Notes under the pieces: model-generated
What the model saw: only the letters and a program-made list of their open reading frames with translations
Told to the model about the DNA's origin: nothing
Databases searched by the model: none
Shown: positions 1 through 9,451 of the stretch, piece by piece
Layout of the letters: every line of letters starts with the position of its first letter
Numbering within the stretch: the first letter of the stretch is position 1
Program-made: the position numbers and the translations under genes
DNA from: Devriesea agamarum
GTDB lineage: Bacteria > Actinomycetota > Actinomycetes > Actinomycetales > Dermabacteraceae
Reading direction: 5' to 3'
Assembly (NCBI RefSeq): GCF_900070355.1
Contig: NZ_LN849456.1
Location: 1,736,001-1,800,000 of the forward strand
Length of the DNA stretch: 64,000 bases

Positions 1-398
1 GGATTCGCAACATCGCCATCGCGGTTCTGCTTGCCATCACCGTGTCGTTGAGCGGGGCGCTCCCCTTGGCTTCGTTGCTGCGTCCGGCCTCATACACACC
101 GTCCTGGCGGATCCCATTTGCCAATCAGGCAATAGCCGCTGTACCGGATGGTCAGACAGTGGCCTCTGATCTCACGCTCCTTTCGTATCTCGTTCCCGAT
201 CATGAAGTGCGCTGGCTGCACGGACCAGGGGACGCCTGGGCACAGGACGCACCCGACTGCGCCGTATTGGACCAGTACTCGGGTGCTTGGCCCGATGGCC
301 TGCCAGCTGACCCAGCCGCCTGGCTCGCAGAGCGCTTCGGCCACTCTTATCAGGTCAGGGAGGACGGCGGCGGTTTCGTCGTGCTGTGCCAACCCTGA
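1..398 (+). CDS. C-terminal end of a membrane protein, possibly DUF2079 family (partial)
   Basis: The reading frame is open from base 3 and ends at 398, so the gene begins upstream of the window. The visible 131 residues start with a hydrophobic stretch (IAIAVLLAITVSL, then ALPLASLL) that looks like the last membrane helix. A soluble tail of about 100 residues follows, with VASDLTLLSYLVPDHEVRWLHG and a tryptophan- and proline-rich end. An extracytoplasmic tail that starts with a phrase about an undated or 'no-see' day (here VASDLTLLSYLVP) is typical of the DUF2079 predicted membrane proteins of actinobacteria. The assignment rests on that short motif only. No downstream gene is coupled to it. 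Confidence 0.5.
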   Translation, partial: IRNIAIAVLLAITVSLSGALPLASLLRPASYTPSWRIPFANQAIAAVPDGQTVASDLTLLSYLVPDHEVRWLHGPGDAWAQDAPDCAVLDQYSGAWPDGLPADPAAWLAERFGHSYQVREDGGGFVVLCQP

Positions 399-1388
399 CG
401 GGACGGACGGCGGCCCCACGGATCTCGTTAGCCAAAGAGCGTACGCACGCTAATTATGGCCAGTAGGGCTAGTAATGGTTGAGAACGGTCCAACGCGACG
501 AGATACGTTATCGAACACCGTGACAAAATCATGAACTTCGCCGTGCAATCACTGAGTAAATCCAGTTAAAATGGATACGTAGGTCCGGAGCATTCCCAAG
601 GAATCATCGCCGCAAAAAGCTTCTCTACCGATGACCATTCTCATTGCTGAATATTAGTTAGGCCCTTAGTCTTGGGCAGATTCCCTCGACCGGCTCGTAT
701 TTATAGAGATTCGAGCTATCCCATAAATCTTCCGAGACTACTAACCTACGACTCGGAACACACGATCAGCACACTCAAACAATAGGCAGCCGCCATCAAA
801 GCCACCGTTGACGAGGCGAGAGAAGACATCAACATCGATGCACGCAACGCTGCCAATGCGCCCGTCCACCTCACTCTTGCCCGCACCCGGAATCAGTCCG
901 TCGAGTTATGCATATTAAGTACAACGTTAAGCATGAAGCCCCGACCCAGAGGGGCGCACTTGCCTCGATCTTCCCGATTCTATCCATGAGTTACCGATGT
1001 CGTCTTTCAATGTCCTAAATGCCGTCGATCCCCGGACGGACCACTGGCCTACATGGAAATGTTATGTATCGAAGCTCCGGCCAAGATCATCGCAAGTGCA
1101 GTAAGTCAACCCACCTGACAATGTCCCAATGCGAGCATTAAGCACCTGAACCAAGTCAGGCACCCAAAAGGAGACAAGCACCTTGAGCGGACGCACCACA
1201 TAGAACGCTATCTTGTCATTCGCAATTAATTTACAGGTTCAAGCCGTAAGCACATGTCATCGCGCAATACAACCGATCATAAGAATAGTCGAATAACATG
1301 TTCAAGGCTTACAGGACAAATGTTCACTATCGCATAAAAATATACACTATCGACCACCAGTAATACAGGCAATAGACCAGCTCGCCAA

Positions 1389-1418
1389 GCCGAGCCGAGC
1401 CGAGCCGAGCCGAGCCGA
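1389..1418. repeat. six perfect tandem copies of the pentamer GCCGA
   Basis: Six head-to-tail GCCGA units are readable without error, inside non-coding AT-richer DNA. The array ends where the next unit changes to T. A GC-rich microsatellite in this setting stands out by composition. No function can be read from the sequence. Confidence 0.9.
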
Positions 1419-1618
1419 TTAATAAAAACATGATTTTACATAAGATCCAAGTCAGAACTAACCGAAAGGGCATACAACAGCATTTACATCTTAAACCGAC
1501 AAGGATGCCCGAAGTGATGCCCTCGCACTCAGTATGCGATCAACCGAACAATGACCGACAAACCTTTAAAAGGATCGCCCACTCGAGAACGTCTCCACAT
1601 ACACCCAGCATATACGGA

Positions 1619-1647
1619 CTCTATTTCATATATATATAGAAATAGAG
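1619..1647. repeat. AT-rich inverted repeat
   Basis: Nine-base arms CTCTATTTC and GAAATAGAG flank an 11-base alternating AT centre. It could extrude as a cruciform or form an RNA hairpin. No T-run follows on either strand, so a classical terminator is unlikely. Confidence 0.7.
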
Positions 1648-2982
1648 GCTACACAAAATGCAAAGTCAGGCCGAGGGCACATCAACCTGACATGATGCAT
1701 GTTCGGCAGGAAAATACGTGTTAATGTATCAGCTTTACACAGAATAGTGCGCGACATTGTTGAGTTATTTCCCTAAAGTCAATCTGATACCTTCTTGGCA
1801 GAACGAAACATCCGAGGTGTCAACATCTCTACAGGCACGCCCAGGGGACGCAACCAAGACGCGCCAAAGCGTGAGAGAAAGACGCGCGAGGGCTAGTGAA
1901 ATTAGGAATCTCGAAATCCGGCCCCACCCCCAGATGCGGCCCATGCGCAGTAGACGCCTTGCCCATTGACAGCGTTAACTAAAGTTAATTAATAGTCTTT
2001 ATACGCCCTACTCGCAGCAAAATTTAGGGAAAAGCAGTACAAATATTCCATGCAGCTACTTCGTCAACAAAAAGCACCAACAACTTTCACCTTAAAACTT
2101 GTAGAACTAGCCGAGAAGTGCCTCCATGTGCGGTGCGGCAGGTAACCCGATGCGCGCGATCAGAGGGTATGGCTAGAAGGATTTACACGTATTTATTTTC
2201 TTTTTAGGGTTTAGGGTCGATTGAACTGATGTGCAGCGAAACGTTTGGACGCAAGCGGGGAAATGAACTCTACACCGATCTCCGATATCCATACCATCAA
2301 CTATTCACAAGTCCAAGCTTATGCCTATAATGGAGCTCTTTTGAAGCAAATTTCGAGCTTGCGCTATTCCAAAAAAATATGATGGCGAACAGAACCAAAC
2401 GGTTACCGGGCCACACATCCAAATCCAACCTCTACACCGGTTTTTCCAGGATACCCTTACATGATGCCTAAGTATTTGATATAGGCAGGTATGCCCACTT
2501 AAAAACGTGCCCAATGTTGACACCCATAACTCCCATGTTAGATATAAGCGTATTACCAGTGGCGACATCCATGAAAAAGCGATTAAATCTAAACCTATCT
2601 CAAATCGCTCATGCATCCTTATCAAGAACACTCACGAACCACACAGATTTATTGAGGTTCAATAGAAGGAAGAACTAAAGCGCCTCAATGCAAACCCTCG
2701 AGACGTAACACTTCGCGAAAAGCGGAGTATGTAACATTCGTTATTGACATGAATATGCAAGTTCCGAGCATAACGTAAAACCTCGCCAATACCTCCTCAA
2801 GGATAGCAAAGGGGCACCAGCTTTATTACGTCATCGATGCGTCTGACGGATCTATGGTCAGGCTGTCGCTACCAAACATATGACAACTTTAGTTAGACGT
2901 ACGCCGCCAACGCATGAGGTCCACGGCAACACAGCCCCGCCCCACCAACATCACCCCTACCCCACCTTCACGGCGTGTCATG

Positions 2983-3696
2983 TCACATCTTTTTCAGCCG
3001 CGTGGCGTACGTACGGGCACCGTCGCGCACACTTGCAAGGAAAAGCTCGTCATTCCGAACGGTCAGCCAGATCGCAGCAGTACCAAAAAGCAGAGCGAGA
3101 ATCTGTTCAGCCAGTACATCGATCGGTACATCCCACAATCCCCCTGAGCGGTCCGCAATGGCATGCAGCATTTTGACGGCTTCGCGACGATAATGCTCAG
3201 TTCCCGCTTGCACGTGCGGCGCCAAACCTGGGTCTCTCAAACCAAGCAAGTAGAGTTCCTGGACAACGGCTTCCGCGCTGGCGTCATCAATAACATCCCG
3301 GGTATGCCCGATCAAAGCCCGTTCCAAAATATCTGCTGGTTCTCCGCCCTCATCCAGAGCAGACCGAAAACGCCGAGTGGCTCGCTCATTATCTGCGTCG
3401 AAAACAGCCACGATCAGATCATTTTTAGAACCGAAGGCGTAATGAACACTTCCCAAAGATATTCCGGCCTCTTCCGCAACGGCCCGAGTCGTCAGTGACC
3501 ATGCGCCGTCGCGTCGCATCACTTCTATTGCAGCTCGAACTATTTCGCGACGCCGTTCAGCAACAGGCCTGTAAGCTCTCCGCGTCCGGCCCTCCCGAGC
3601 CTTCCCGACCTGTTCCGCCCCTCCCGATGGTTCGGACTGACTTGCCTGGTCATATGCATCCGCATCAGCGCGGTCACACTCATGATGTTGGTTCAT
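2983..3696 (-). CDS. TetR-family transcriptional regulator
   Basis: This 237-residue protein has a polar N-terminal extension of about 40 residues. A TetR_N helix-turn-helix follows at about residues 45-95 (RREIVRAAIEVM, then TTRAVAEEAGISLGSVHYAFGSKNDL). The rest is a helical ligand-binding domain. The start at 3696 is supported by a GGAGG site seven bases upstream. It lies 230 bp downstream of an MFS efflux gene on the same strand, the usual arrangement for a local repressor of a drug pump, although it probably has its own promoter in the 3697-3926 gap. Its effector is unknown. Confidence 0.88.
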   Translation of the reverse strand: MNQHHECDRADADAYDQASQSEPSGGAEQVGKAREGRTRRAYRPVAERRREIVRAAIEVMRRDGAWSLTTRAVAEEAGISLGSVHYAFGSKNDLIVAVFDADNERATRRFRSALDEGGEPADILERALIGHTRDVIDDASAEAVVQELYLLGLRDPGLAPHVQAGTEHYRREAVKMLHAIADRSGGLWDVPIDVLAEQILALLFGTAAIWLTVRNDELFLASVRDGARTYATRLKKM

Positions 3697-3926
3697 CTGC
3701 GGACCTCCCTGTCCTGATTTTATGAATATAGTTTTTATCTTTATGCGTCTTCTGCCGCATCATTGTGCAGGTCGAAACACACCAGCTTCTCGCTACCCAT
3801 GCCAGACACAGCTAAAGCCCAAACTCTCTAAGACGCCATACTCTAGCGGTTTATCCAGAACTCGGCAGAAGCCGAATCTTTCAAAACCGCGAATCCTCGC
3901 TCACGTTAAAGGGCAACGTCCGTTCC

Positions 3927-5465
3927 TCATCCCTGCTTAACCGCCTCCCTGTGGGCATCTCCTGCCCCGTCCCGCGCAGCCGGGGCGCTCTGCCGCATCA
4001 ACGTGTATGCCATAAGCGCTCCACCTGCGGAGAGGATCGCGCCACAGAGCATCACCACGTCAAGCCCTTGCACGAAGGCAGAGTTTGCGACCTGAGTCAG
4101 GTGCTCACCCGCCTGGCTCGATAATGAGGTGGCTACTCCGTGAGCCTCTCCGAGGCTTTCGCGGGCAGAGGTCAACGCGGAATCCGAAGCTCCGGGCACC
4201 GTCGTCAGGTGAGCGCCGTACACGGCCAAGCCGATGCTGCCCAGCACCGCTGTTCCCATAGCGCCGCCGAACTCATACCCAGTTTCGGAAATTGCCGACG
4301 CAGCTCCGGCGCGCTCGGGCGGAGCCACCTCCAAAATCACGTCGTTCGTGAGGGTTTCCCCGAGCCCAACCCCGAGTCCCATCAGCACCCCGGAGACAAC
4401 AAAAATAGGAAGATCGCTGGGTCCGCCGCTGAGCTGAGTGGCGAGCAGGAAACCTGCCGCGGTCAGGCCCAGTCCGAGCGCCACCACCGTGTGAATGGGC
4501 AGGTAGCGAGCCAAGCGGGGCGAAAGCAGCGCTCCGGCGAAGGTCACCGCCGCAAGCGGCACCATCCACAGCCCCGCCTCGAACGGGGTCTTCCCCAAAA
4601 CCAGCATGAGGTGCTGAGGGAGGAAGAACATCTCCCCCGCCATCGCGAAGACGGTAATGAGGTTAACCAGCACCGCGACGGTAAACGCCCGGTGAGTAAA
4701 GAGCCCCAAATCGATCATCGGAGAGGGCAACTGTCGCTGTCTGCGAATGAACAGCGCAAGAATCACGACCCCGATCACCAGTGCGATGAGTGCCGTGAGA
4801 TCCGGGTGCTTCGCCGCGGTTTTGATGGCATACACAATCGGGAGAATGCCTGCGATCGACATGAGCGCCGACAGCGGGTCGAACGGGCCGGGGTTCGGGT
4901 CTTTCGACTCGGGAATGAACAGCAATGCCCCGATCACCAGCAGGATCATCACCGGGGTGTTCATCAAGAACACCGACCCCCACCAGAAATGTTCCAGCAG
5001 GAATCCGCCGATCACCGGCCCAATGGCCGCTCCGCCGGAGAACGCAGCGGCCCACACTGCGATCGCTGTGCGCCGCTGCGTCGGGTCAGTGAAGATGGAT
5101 CGGATCAGAGCCAGCGTGGATGGCATTAACGTCGCCCCGCCGAGCCCGAGCAGGCCCCGAGCAAGGATCAGCATCTCCGAGCTGGTGGAGAAAGCAGCTA
5201 GGACCGAAGCGATGCCGAAGGCAATGGACCCGGTCACGAGAAGGCGACGGCGACCGATGCGGTCCCCGAGACTTCCCATCAGAACCAGCAACCCGGCCAG
5301 CACGAACGAGTACAGGTCGATGATCCACAGCAGCTCAGCGGAACTGGGACGAAGATGGTCGCTGAGGGCGGGTACAGCAATACCCAAAACGGTCATGTCG
5401 ATGCTGATGAGAAGCACCGGAAGCACGAGAACCGCGAGTGAAACCCAGCGGCGACGGGCAGACAT
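3927..5465 (-). CDS. MFS drug efflux transporter, DHA2 (14-helix) family, QacA/SmvA/LfrA-like
   Basis: This protein of about 512 residues is a proton-driven multidrug exporter in the inner membrane. Visible motifs are the D1-type DMTVLGIAVPAL in helix 1, motif A GSLGDRIGRRRLL after helix 2, and a motif C-like glycine-rich helix (FSGGAAIGPVIGGFLL). Its length and hydrophobic profile fit 14 helices. I place the start at ATG 5465, because a perfect AGGAGG lies five bases upstream. A longer frame back to 5525 would add 20 residues without support. The neighbour at 2983 is its likely TetR regulator, and a 16-bp dyad lies at 5563-5578 in the promoter region. The substrate cannot be told; quaternary cations or dyes are typical of the family. 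Confidence 0.88.
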   Translation of the reverse strand: MSARRRWVSLAVLVLPVLLISIDMTVLGIAVPALSDHLRPSSAELLWIIDLYSFVLAGLLVLMGSLGDRIGRRRLLVTGSIAFGIASVLAAFSTSSEMLILARGLLGLGGATLMPSTLALIRSIFTDPTQRRTAIAVWAAAFSGGAAIGPVIGGFLLEHFWWGSVFLMNTPVMILLVIGALLFIPESKDPNPGPFDPLSALMSIAGILPIVYAIKTAAKHPDLTALIALVIGVVILALFIRRQRQLPSPMIDLGLFTHRAFTVAVLVNLITVFAMAGEMFFLPQHLMLVLGKTPFEAGLWMVPLAAVTFAGALLSPRLARYLPIHTVVALGLGLTAAGFLLATQLSGGPSDLPIFVVSGVLMGLGVGLGETLTNDVILEVAPPERAGAASAISETGYEFGGAMGTAVLGSIGLAVYGAHLTTVPGASDSALTSARESLGEAHGVATSLSSQAGEHLTQVANSAFVQGLDVVMLCGAILSAGGALMAYTLMRQSAPAARDGAGDAHREAVKQG

Positions 5466-5562
5466 GGGGGCCTCCTGATCTGGCGCGGCCACCCTGAAAC
5501 GGTGGCGCGCATACAACAGCGGCACACCGTGTGGTCGCCGCTGAGCTCAGACTCCCACAGTT

Positions 5563-5578
5563 TTGGTCAAGCGTCCAA
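5563..5578. promoter_or_regulatory. candidate TetR-type operator upstream of the MFS efflux gene
   Basis: The 16-bp dyad TTGGTCAAGCGTCCAA has the symmetric form TTGGnC-N4-GnCCAA and lies about 100 bp upstream of the efflux start. Its size and place suit a TetR-family operator, presumably for the regulator at 2983-3696. The core GGTCAAGCGTCCA resembles the three repeats at 5777-5875, which complicates a simple operator reading. Confidence 0.45.
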
Positions 5579-5776
5579 TTCTTATGTGCGAGGTCTCAGG
5601 GCCCACATATAAACCGGTACCACCAGCATCGTCGGCCTGCACGAGACCGGCACACGCTCCGCCGACACGGCCCTCAAGGTATGACCGACACCGCCTTCAC
5701 GGCATGGCCAACACTGTTGTGACGACATGGCCGACCCACTAGCCCAACCCATCCGGCAGCGCTATCGGACACCAGC

Positions 5777-5875
5777 AGGTCAACCGTTCACATCCGCACC
5801 GGTGGGGCCATCCAACTCACATCCGCACCGACCTGGTCAAGCGTTCAGACCAGCATCGACCTGGTCAACCGTTCA
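5777..5875. repeat. degenerate repeats with core GGTCAA(C/G)CGTTCA
   Basis: Three near-identical 13-mers start at 5778, 5836 and 5863, with related spacer text (ACATCCGCACCG appears twice between them). The middle copy is part of a wider dyad, CTGGTC and GACCAG arms at 5833-5853. The last copy runs into the stop codon of the S9 peptidase gene. A fourth, slightly altered copy sits at 5565. The rest of the 5466-5872 spacer shows no gene. Confidence 0.7.
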
Positions 5876-8056
5876 GAGACCGGCACCGATCGTCTGCCAC
5901 AAGAAGGTGTGGATGAGAGCGTTCATGCGGGCGGCCTGCTCATTAGTGGCCGCACCGCCATGTCCACCTTCGATGTTCTCCCAAAAGCGCACGTCCTGGC
6001 CCATAGATTCCAGGGCAGCGACCAGCTTGCGCGCATGCCCCGGATGCACCCGGTCATCGCGCGTCGATGTGGTCACAAAGGTCGACGGATAAGTCACGTC
6101 CTCGCGCAGCAGATGGTACGGACTGAAAGTGCGGATGAAGTTCCAGTCCTCGGTATCGGGATCCCCATATTCGGCCATCCACGAGGCCCCGGCGAGCAAA
6201 TGGGAATACCTCTTCATATCCAACAGCGGCACCTGAATCACCACGGCACCAAAGAGCTCTGGATACTGCGCCAACATGTTGCCGGTGAGCAGACCACCGT
6301 TCGATCCCCCGCGGCACGCCAACCGCTCGGTTACGGTCACCCCGCGTTCAATCAGATCCCGAGCGACCGCGGCGAAATCCTCATACGCTTTATGCCGCTT
6401 CTCTTTCAATGCGGCTTGGTGCCAGGTCGGCCCATATTCACCGCCGCCGCGAATATTAGCCAGCACGTATGTGCCACCACGTTCGAGCCATGTCTTGCCC
6501 ACCGCCCCGGGATAGGCAGGGGTCAGCGATATCTCAAACCCGCCATACCCGTATAGCAGTGTCGGGTTCTTTTCCGCCGGCGAAGCATCGACATGGCCAA
6601 TCTGGAAGTACGGAATGCGAGTGCCGTCCTCGCTCACCGCAAAGTGCTGCGTCACCTCGAGCCCGCTCGCATCGAACGTTGCCGGAGCGGACTTCATCCT
6701 CACCAGATCACCCGGTTGCCCACCATCGCTGACCGGACCGATATCCCCCATCCACAGCGTGGTCGGTTCGAGGAAACCAGAGGCGCTCACCCATAGCTCA
6801 TCGGTCTCGTCGGCATCGACCGCACTGACCGACAGCGACCCAGGCAGATCGGGATACAGATCAGATCGCACCCATCCCCCATGATCATCTCGGACATGCA
6901 CTTCGAGCCGGTGTTTCACATCTTCCAAGATGGTCAGCACCACGCAATGCCTGGTAAGCGTCACATCCTCCAGAGACGCGGATTGGGATGGTTCAAACAG
7001 CAGCGTCAGGCGGCGCTCCCCCGCCAGGTAATCATCGAGGTTGCACACGACCAGCGACCCGGCGGGATATACGTCCTCGCCCACAGTCCAGTCCATGCGC
7101 GGCATAAAGCAGATGAGATCCCGGTGAGGCATGATCTCGACGTCGGAAGGAATATCTAGCGTCACGAGCCGTTCGGACTCGCCCGGCTGTAACAGCATCT
7201 GCTCGGTGTCGTAAAACGCACGCATCCGGACCACCCAGTCTCGTTCAAACCCGGGTGAGGATTCGTGAACGGCGTAGGCCATCATGTCGGTCTCATCGGC
7301 CTCGAAGATGAGGTCGGCGTGATTGAGCGGAGTCCCCCGCGTCCACCTGCGGACCTGGCGCGGATACCCCGAGAGCGACATGCTTCCCGGGCCGAAATCC
7401 GTTGAGACGAACACGGTGTCTTCGTCAATCCAATCCATCGACCCCTTGGCGTCGGGCCGGACAAAACCGCCGTTATCTTCCGCCACAAAACGCTTGTCGA
7501 CCAGGTCGAACTCGCGCGTCACGTCAGAATCTGAGCCGCCATGGGACAGCCGAATCAGGGCATGCCGGTACGGTGCGGCCATCCCCGGTTGCGAGGGCCG
7601 AGGACGCAGCACGGTCGCCCCGTGCCACACCCAGTCCTCACCTTCTTGTTCGTTGAGCGCATCGACGTCAATCAGCACCTCCCAGTCGGGCTGATCGGTG
7701 CGATAGGACTCCATCGTGGTGCGACGCCACACACCTTTGATGTGATCGGCATCGGTCCAGAAGTTGTAGAGGTAATCGCCCCGCTTAACCACGCCAGGAA
7801 TTTTGTCTTTGGAGTTCAAGATCGCCAGCGTCTCATCCGCGAGCACCGACGATAACCCGTCCGCATCCAGCTCACGTTCTGCTCGAGCGTTGCGTTCTTG
7901 CACCCAGCTGAGCGCCTGCTCACCGTCGACGTCTTCCAGGGCAATCCACGGGTCTGATGAGCCATCCGGGGCCGGCAAGATCGCTCCCACTCCCGCCTCC
8001 GATATCGCGCCGTGCTCCACCTCGTGGCTTCCCGCAGTGCTCGTCATCTCGTCCAT
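5873..8056 (-). CDS. S9 family peptidase (prolyl oligopeptidase-like)
   Basis: This 727-residue protein has the size and order of the prolyl oligopeptidase family. An N-terminal beta-propeller region is followed by an alpha/beta-hydrolase domain with the catalytic serine in GGSNGGLLTG (about residue 584). The aspartate lies in STRDDRVHPGHA (about 668) and the histidine in EGGHGGAA (about 700). No signal peptide is seen, so it is probably cytoplasmic and cleaves short peptides after proline or basic residues. The first ATG lies only two bases after AGGAG. The in-frame ATG three codons on (8047) has better spacing and may be the true start. The gene is monocistronic. Confidence 0.9.
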   Translation of the reverse strand: MDEMTSTAGSHEVEHGAISEAGVGAILPAPDGSSDPWIALEDVDGEQALSWVQERNARAERELDADGLSSVLADETLAILNSKDKIPGVVKRGDYLYNFWTDADHIKGVWRRTTMESYRTDQPDWEVLIDVDALNEQEGEDWVWHGATVLRPRPSQPGMAAPYRHALIRLSHGGSDSDVTREFDLVDKRFVAEDNGGFVRPDAKGSMDWIDEDTVFVSTDFGPGSMSLSGYPRQVRRWTRGTPLNHADLIFEADETDMMAYAVHESSPGFERDWVVRMRAFYDTEQMLLQPGESERLVTLDIPSDVEIMPHRDLICFMPRMDWTVGEDVYPAGSLVVCNLDDYLAGERRLTLLFEPSQSASLEDVTLTRHCVVLTILEDVKHRLEVHVRDDHGGWVRSDLYPDLPGSLSVSAVDADETDELWVSASGFLEPTTLWMGDIGPVSDGGQPGDLVRMKSAPATFDASGLEVTQHFAVSEDGTRIPYFQIGHVDASPAEKNPTLLYGYGGFEISLTPAYPGAVGKTWLERGGTYVLANIRGGGEYGPTWHQAALKEKRHKAYEDFAAVARDLIERGVTVTERLACRGGSNGGLLTGNMLAQYPELFGAVVIQVPLLDMKRYSHLLAGASWMAEYGDPDTEDWNFIRTFSPYHLLREDVTYPSTFVTTSTRDDRVHPGHARKLVAALESMGQDVRFWENIEGGHGGAATNEQAARMNALIHTFLWQTIGAGL

Positions 8057-8251
8057 AACTCCTTCGTCAACAATCGTTTACTACCGGGCGCCTGGTTCTA
8101 GCTCGCAGGCTGTCTACTGACAGGGCTCCCATATCCGGCTTCACAGGCGTCCACGTCAACACGCCCGCTTGGCCTGATGACCGGCCTCTATCTAGGTTCC
8201 TAGACAGCGCCCTATCTCCACAGGGTTCCACCAGAGAGAACACTCATGTAC

Positions 8252-9145
8252 TTACCGAACATCCGCGTCGTCGCCGCGCCGTGACACTGCGCCGCCGACG
8301 GTGATCAGATGATTCACCGGACCATGCCCGGTCTCAGGTGCCCGGGAAATCTCCCAGTCGACCGCGTTCTCAATCGCATCGGCCAAGAATTCACGAGCTG
8401 AGGCCACCACCATGCGGTCATCAGCACCTTGCGCGTCCTCTTGCCGAGCATACGCGGCCATGCGCGCATACTGCGCAGCAATAGCCGATGACAAGGTGCA
8501 GCCGGTGCCGTGCGTATTGCGAGTCTTCAGCATCCGTCCGCGCAGCAGTTCCACCTGCCCGGCCCCGTCGACGAAAACGTCAATGGAGTCATGACCTCGC
8601 AGATGACCGCCCTTGAGCAGCACACAGCGAGGCCCAAGCTCGCGCAGGCGCTGAGCTTGCTCTCGCATCTCTTCCGCGTCGCAGGCCATATCCGCCCCGA
8701 GCAAAAACGCGGCTTCGACAATATTCGGGGTCAGCACATCGGTGAGCGGCAGCAGCCGTTCAATGACGACCCTGCTCGCCTCCTCCGTGAGAAGAGGTGC
8801 GCCGCTGCTAGAGATCATGACCGGATCGAGGACGACCACACCCAGCTCGTCTCGTCGGGTGCTGAACAGATCACCGAGCCTGTTGACGATCTCCGCGTTA
8901 GCAAGCATGCCGATTTTGGTGGCATCCACCGGCATATCGTCGAGCACCGACGTCACCTGCGCTTCGACGAAATCGGCATGAATCGCGTGCACTCCGTGGA
9001 CGCCCTGCGTATTTTGCGCAGTCAATGCGGTCACTGCCGCCATGCCGTACACACCGAGCGCGGTGAATGTTTTCAGGTCAGCCTGGATTCCTGCGCCACC
9101 GCTCGGATCGGAGCCGGCGATGGATAGGGCGATAGGCGGGCGCAT
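8252..9145 (-). CDS. thiD: bifunctional hydroxymethylpyrimidine kinase / phosphomethylpyrimidine kinase
   Basis: ThiD phosphorylates HMP and HMP-phosphate to HMP-diphosphate, the pyrimidine half of thiamine. The 297-residue protein opens with the family signature [22 protein letters not shown]. It has the ribokinase-like [15 protein letters not shown] and the anion-hole and catalytic motif [15 protein letters not shown] near the C-terminus. I chose ATG 9145 because AGGAGG lies nine bases upstream and the family motif starts at once; an ATG ten codons earlier has no site. No other thiamine gene is next to it and I could not make a TPP riboswitch from the leader, so it may serve salvage. Confidence 0.93.
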   Translation of the reverse strand: MRPPIALSIAGSDPSGGAGIQADLKTFTALGVYGMAAVTALTAQNTQGVHGVHAIHADFVEAQVTSVLDDMPVDATKIGMLANAEIVNRLGDLFSTRRDELGVVVLDPVMISSSGAPLLTEEASRVVIERLLPLTDVLTPNIVEAAFLLGADMACDAEEMREQAQRLRELGPRCVLLKGGHLRGHDSIDVFVDGAGQVELLRGRMLKTRNTHGTGCTLSSAIAAQYARMAAYARQEDAQGADDRMVVASAREFLADAIENAVDWEISRAPETGHGPVNHLITVGGAVSRRGDDADVR

Positions 9146-9451
9146 AACAGGTTTCCTCCTGGCGGTGGGTCGCACTGCGCGACGCGTCGTTCTGACCCTA
9201 CACGGGCGTATCCCCGACTGTCAGGGCTCAGATCCCAAATGCCTCCGTAAGTAGCCCTAGAACTCGACTGTTAGCCAAAGAATCCCGCGCGTAACCCCGG
9301 AGAATCCAGTACCTGGCTCCAGACGTCTGGACGCATTATGAAGCCATGGGCGACATAGTCGATAGGTTGTAGGTTCAGACATTAGTCCGCTGGGCGACAT
9401 GACCCTCGCTATGGAAAACTGGAGGTCAAATAGTCCCGGAAAGGAGATCTG
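9146..9451. other. divergent intergenic region between thiD and a membrane protein gene
   Basis: This spacer of about 300 bp must hold promoters for both flanking genes. I found no clear riboswitch, dyad or small gene in it. The only firm site is the AAGGAG just before 9452. Confidence 0.5.

Larger units (their letters stand above)
399..2982. other. gene-poor, AT-richer intergenic region of about 2.6 kb
   Basis: No reading frame here has a convincing ribosome site, codon pattern or recognisable domain. The base composition is visibly more AT-rich than in the flanking genes. A few short open stretches (for example about 786-1018 on the plus strand) could be worn remnants of coding DNA, but none can be assigned. 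The region holds a perfect GCCGA pentamer array (1389-1418) and an AT-rich palindrome (1619-1647), listed separately. It may be degraded accessory DNA between the membrane-protein gene and the efflux locus. Confidence 0.6.

Noticed and set aside
786-1018. open plus-strand stretch (AAIKATVDEAREDINIDARNA...)
   Set aside because: It has no start codon after the preceding stop and no recognised homologue; at most a worn remnant.
2203-2216. two TTTAGGG units resembling telomere repeats
   Set aside because: Only two copies occur, inside an AT-rich stretch; chance is sufficient.
2305-2631. 108-codon minus-strand frame with hydrophobic text
   Set aside because: No ribosome site, odd Trp/Cys/His content and no family; it fits chance in AT-richer DNA.
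4140-5129. 329-codon open frame antisense to the MFS efflux gene
   Set aside because: It is rich in Arg, Gln and His as expected for antisense of a membrane protein; the MFS frame has family motifs and a ribosome site.
9146-9451. TPP riboswitch upstream of thiD
   Set aside because: The conserved CTGAGA and the ACC...GAACCTGATCTGG-type segments are not found in order on the minus strand.
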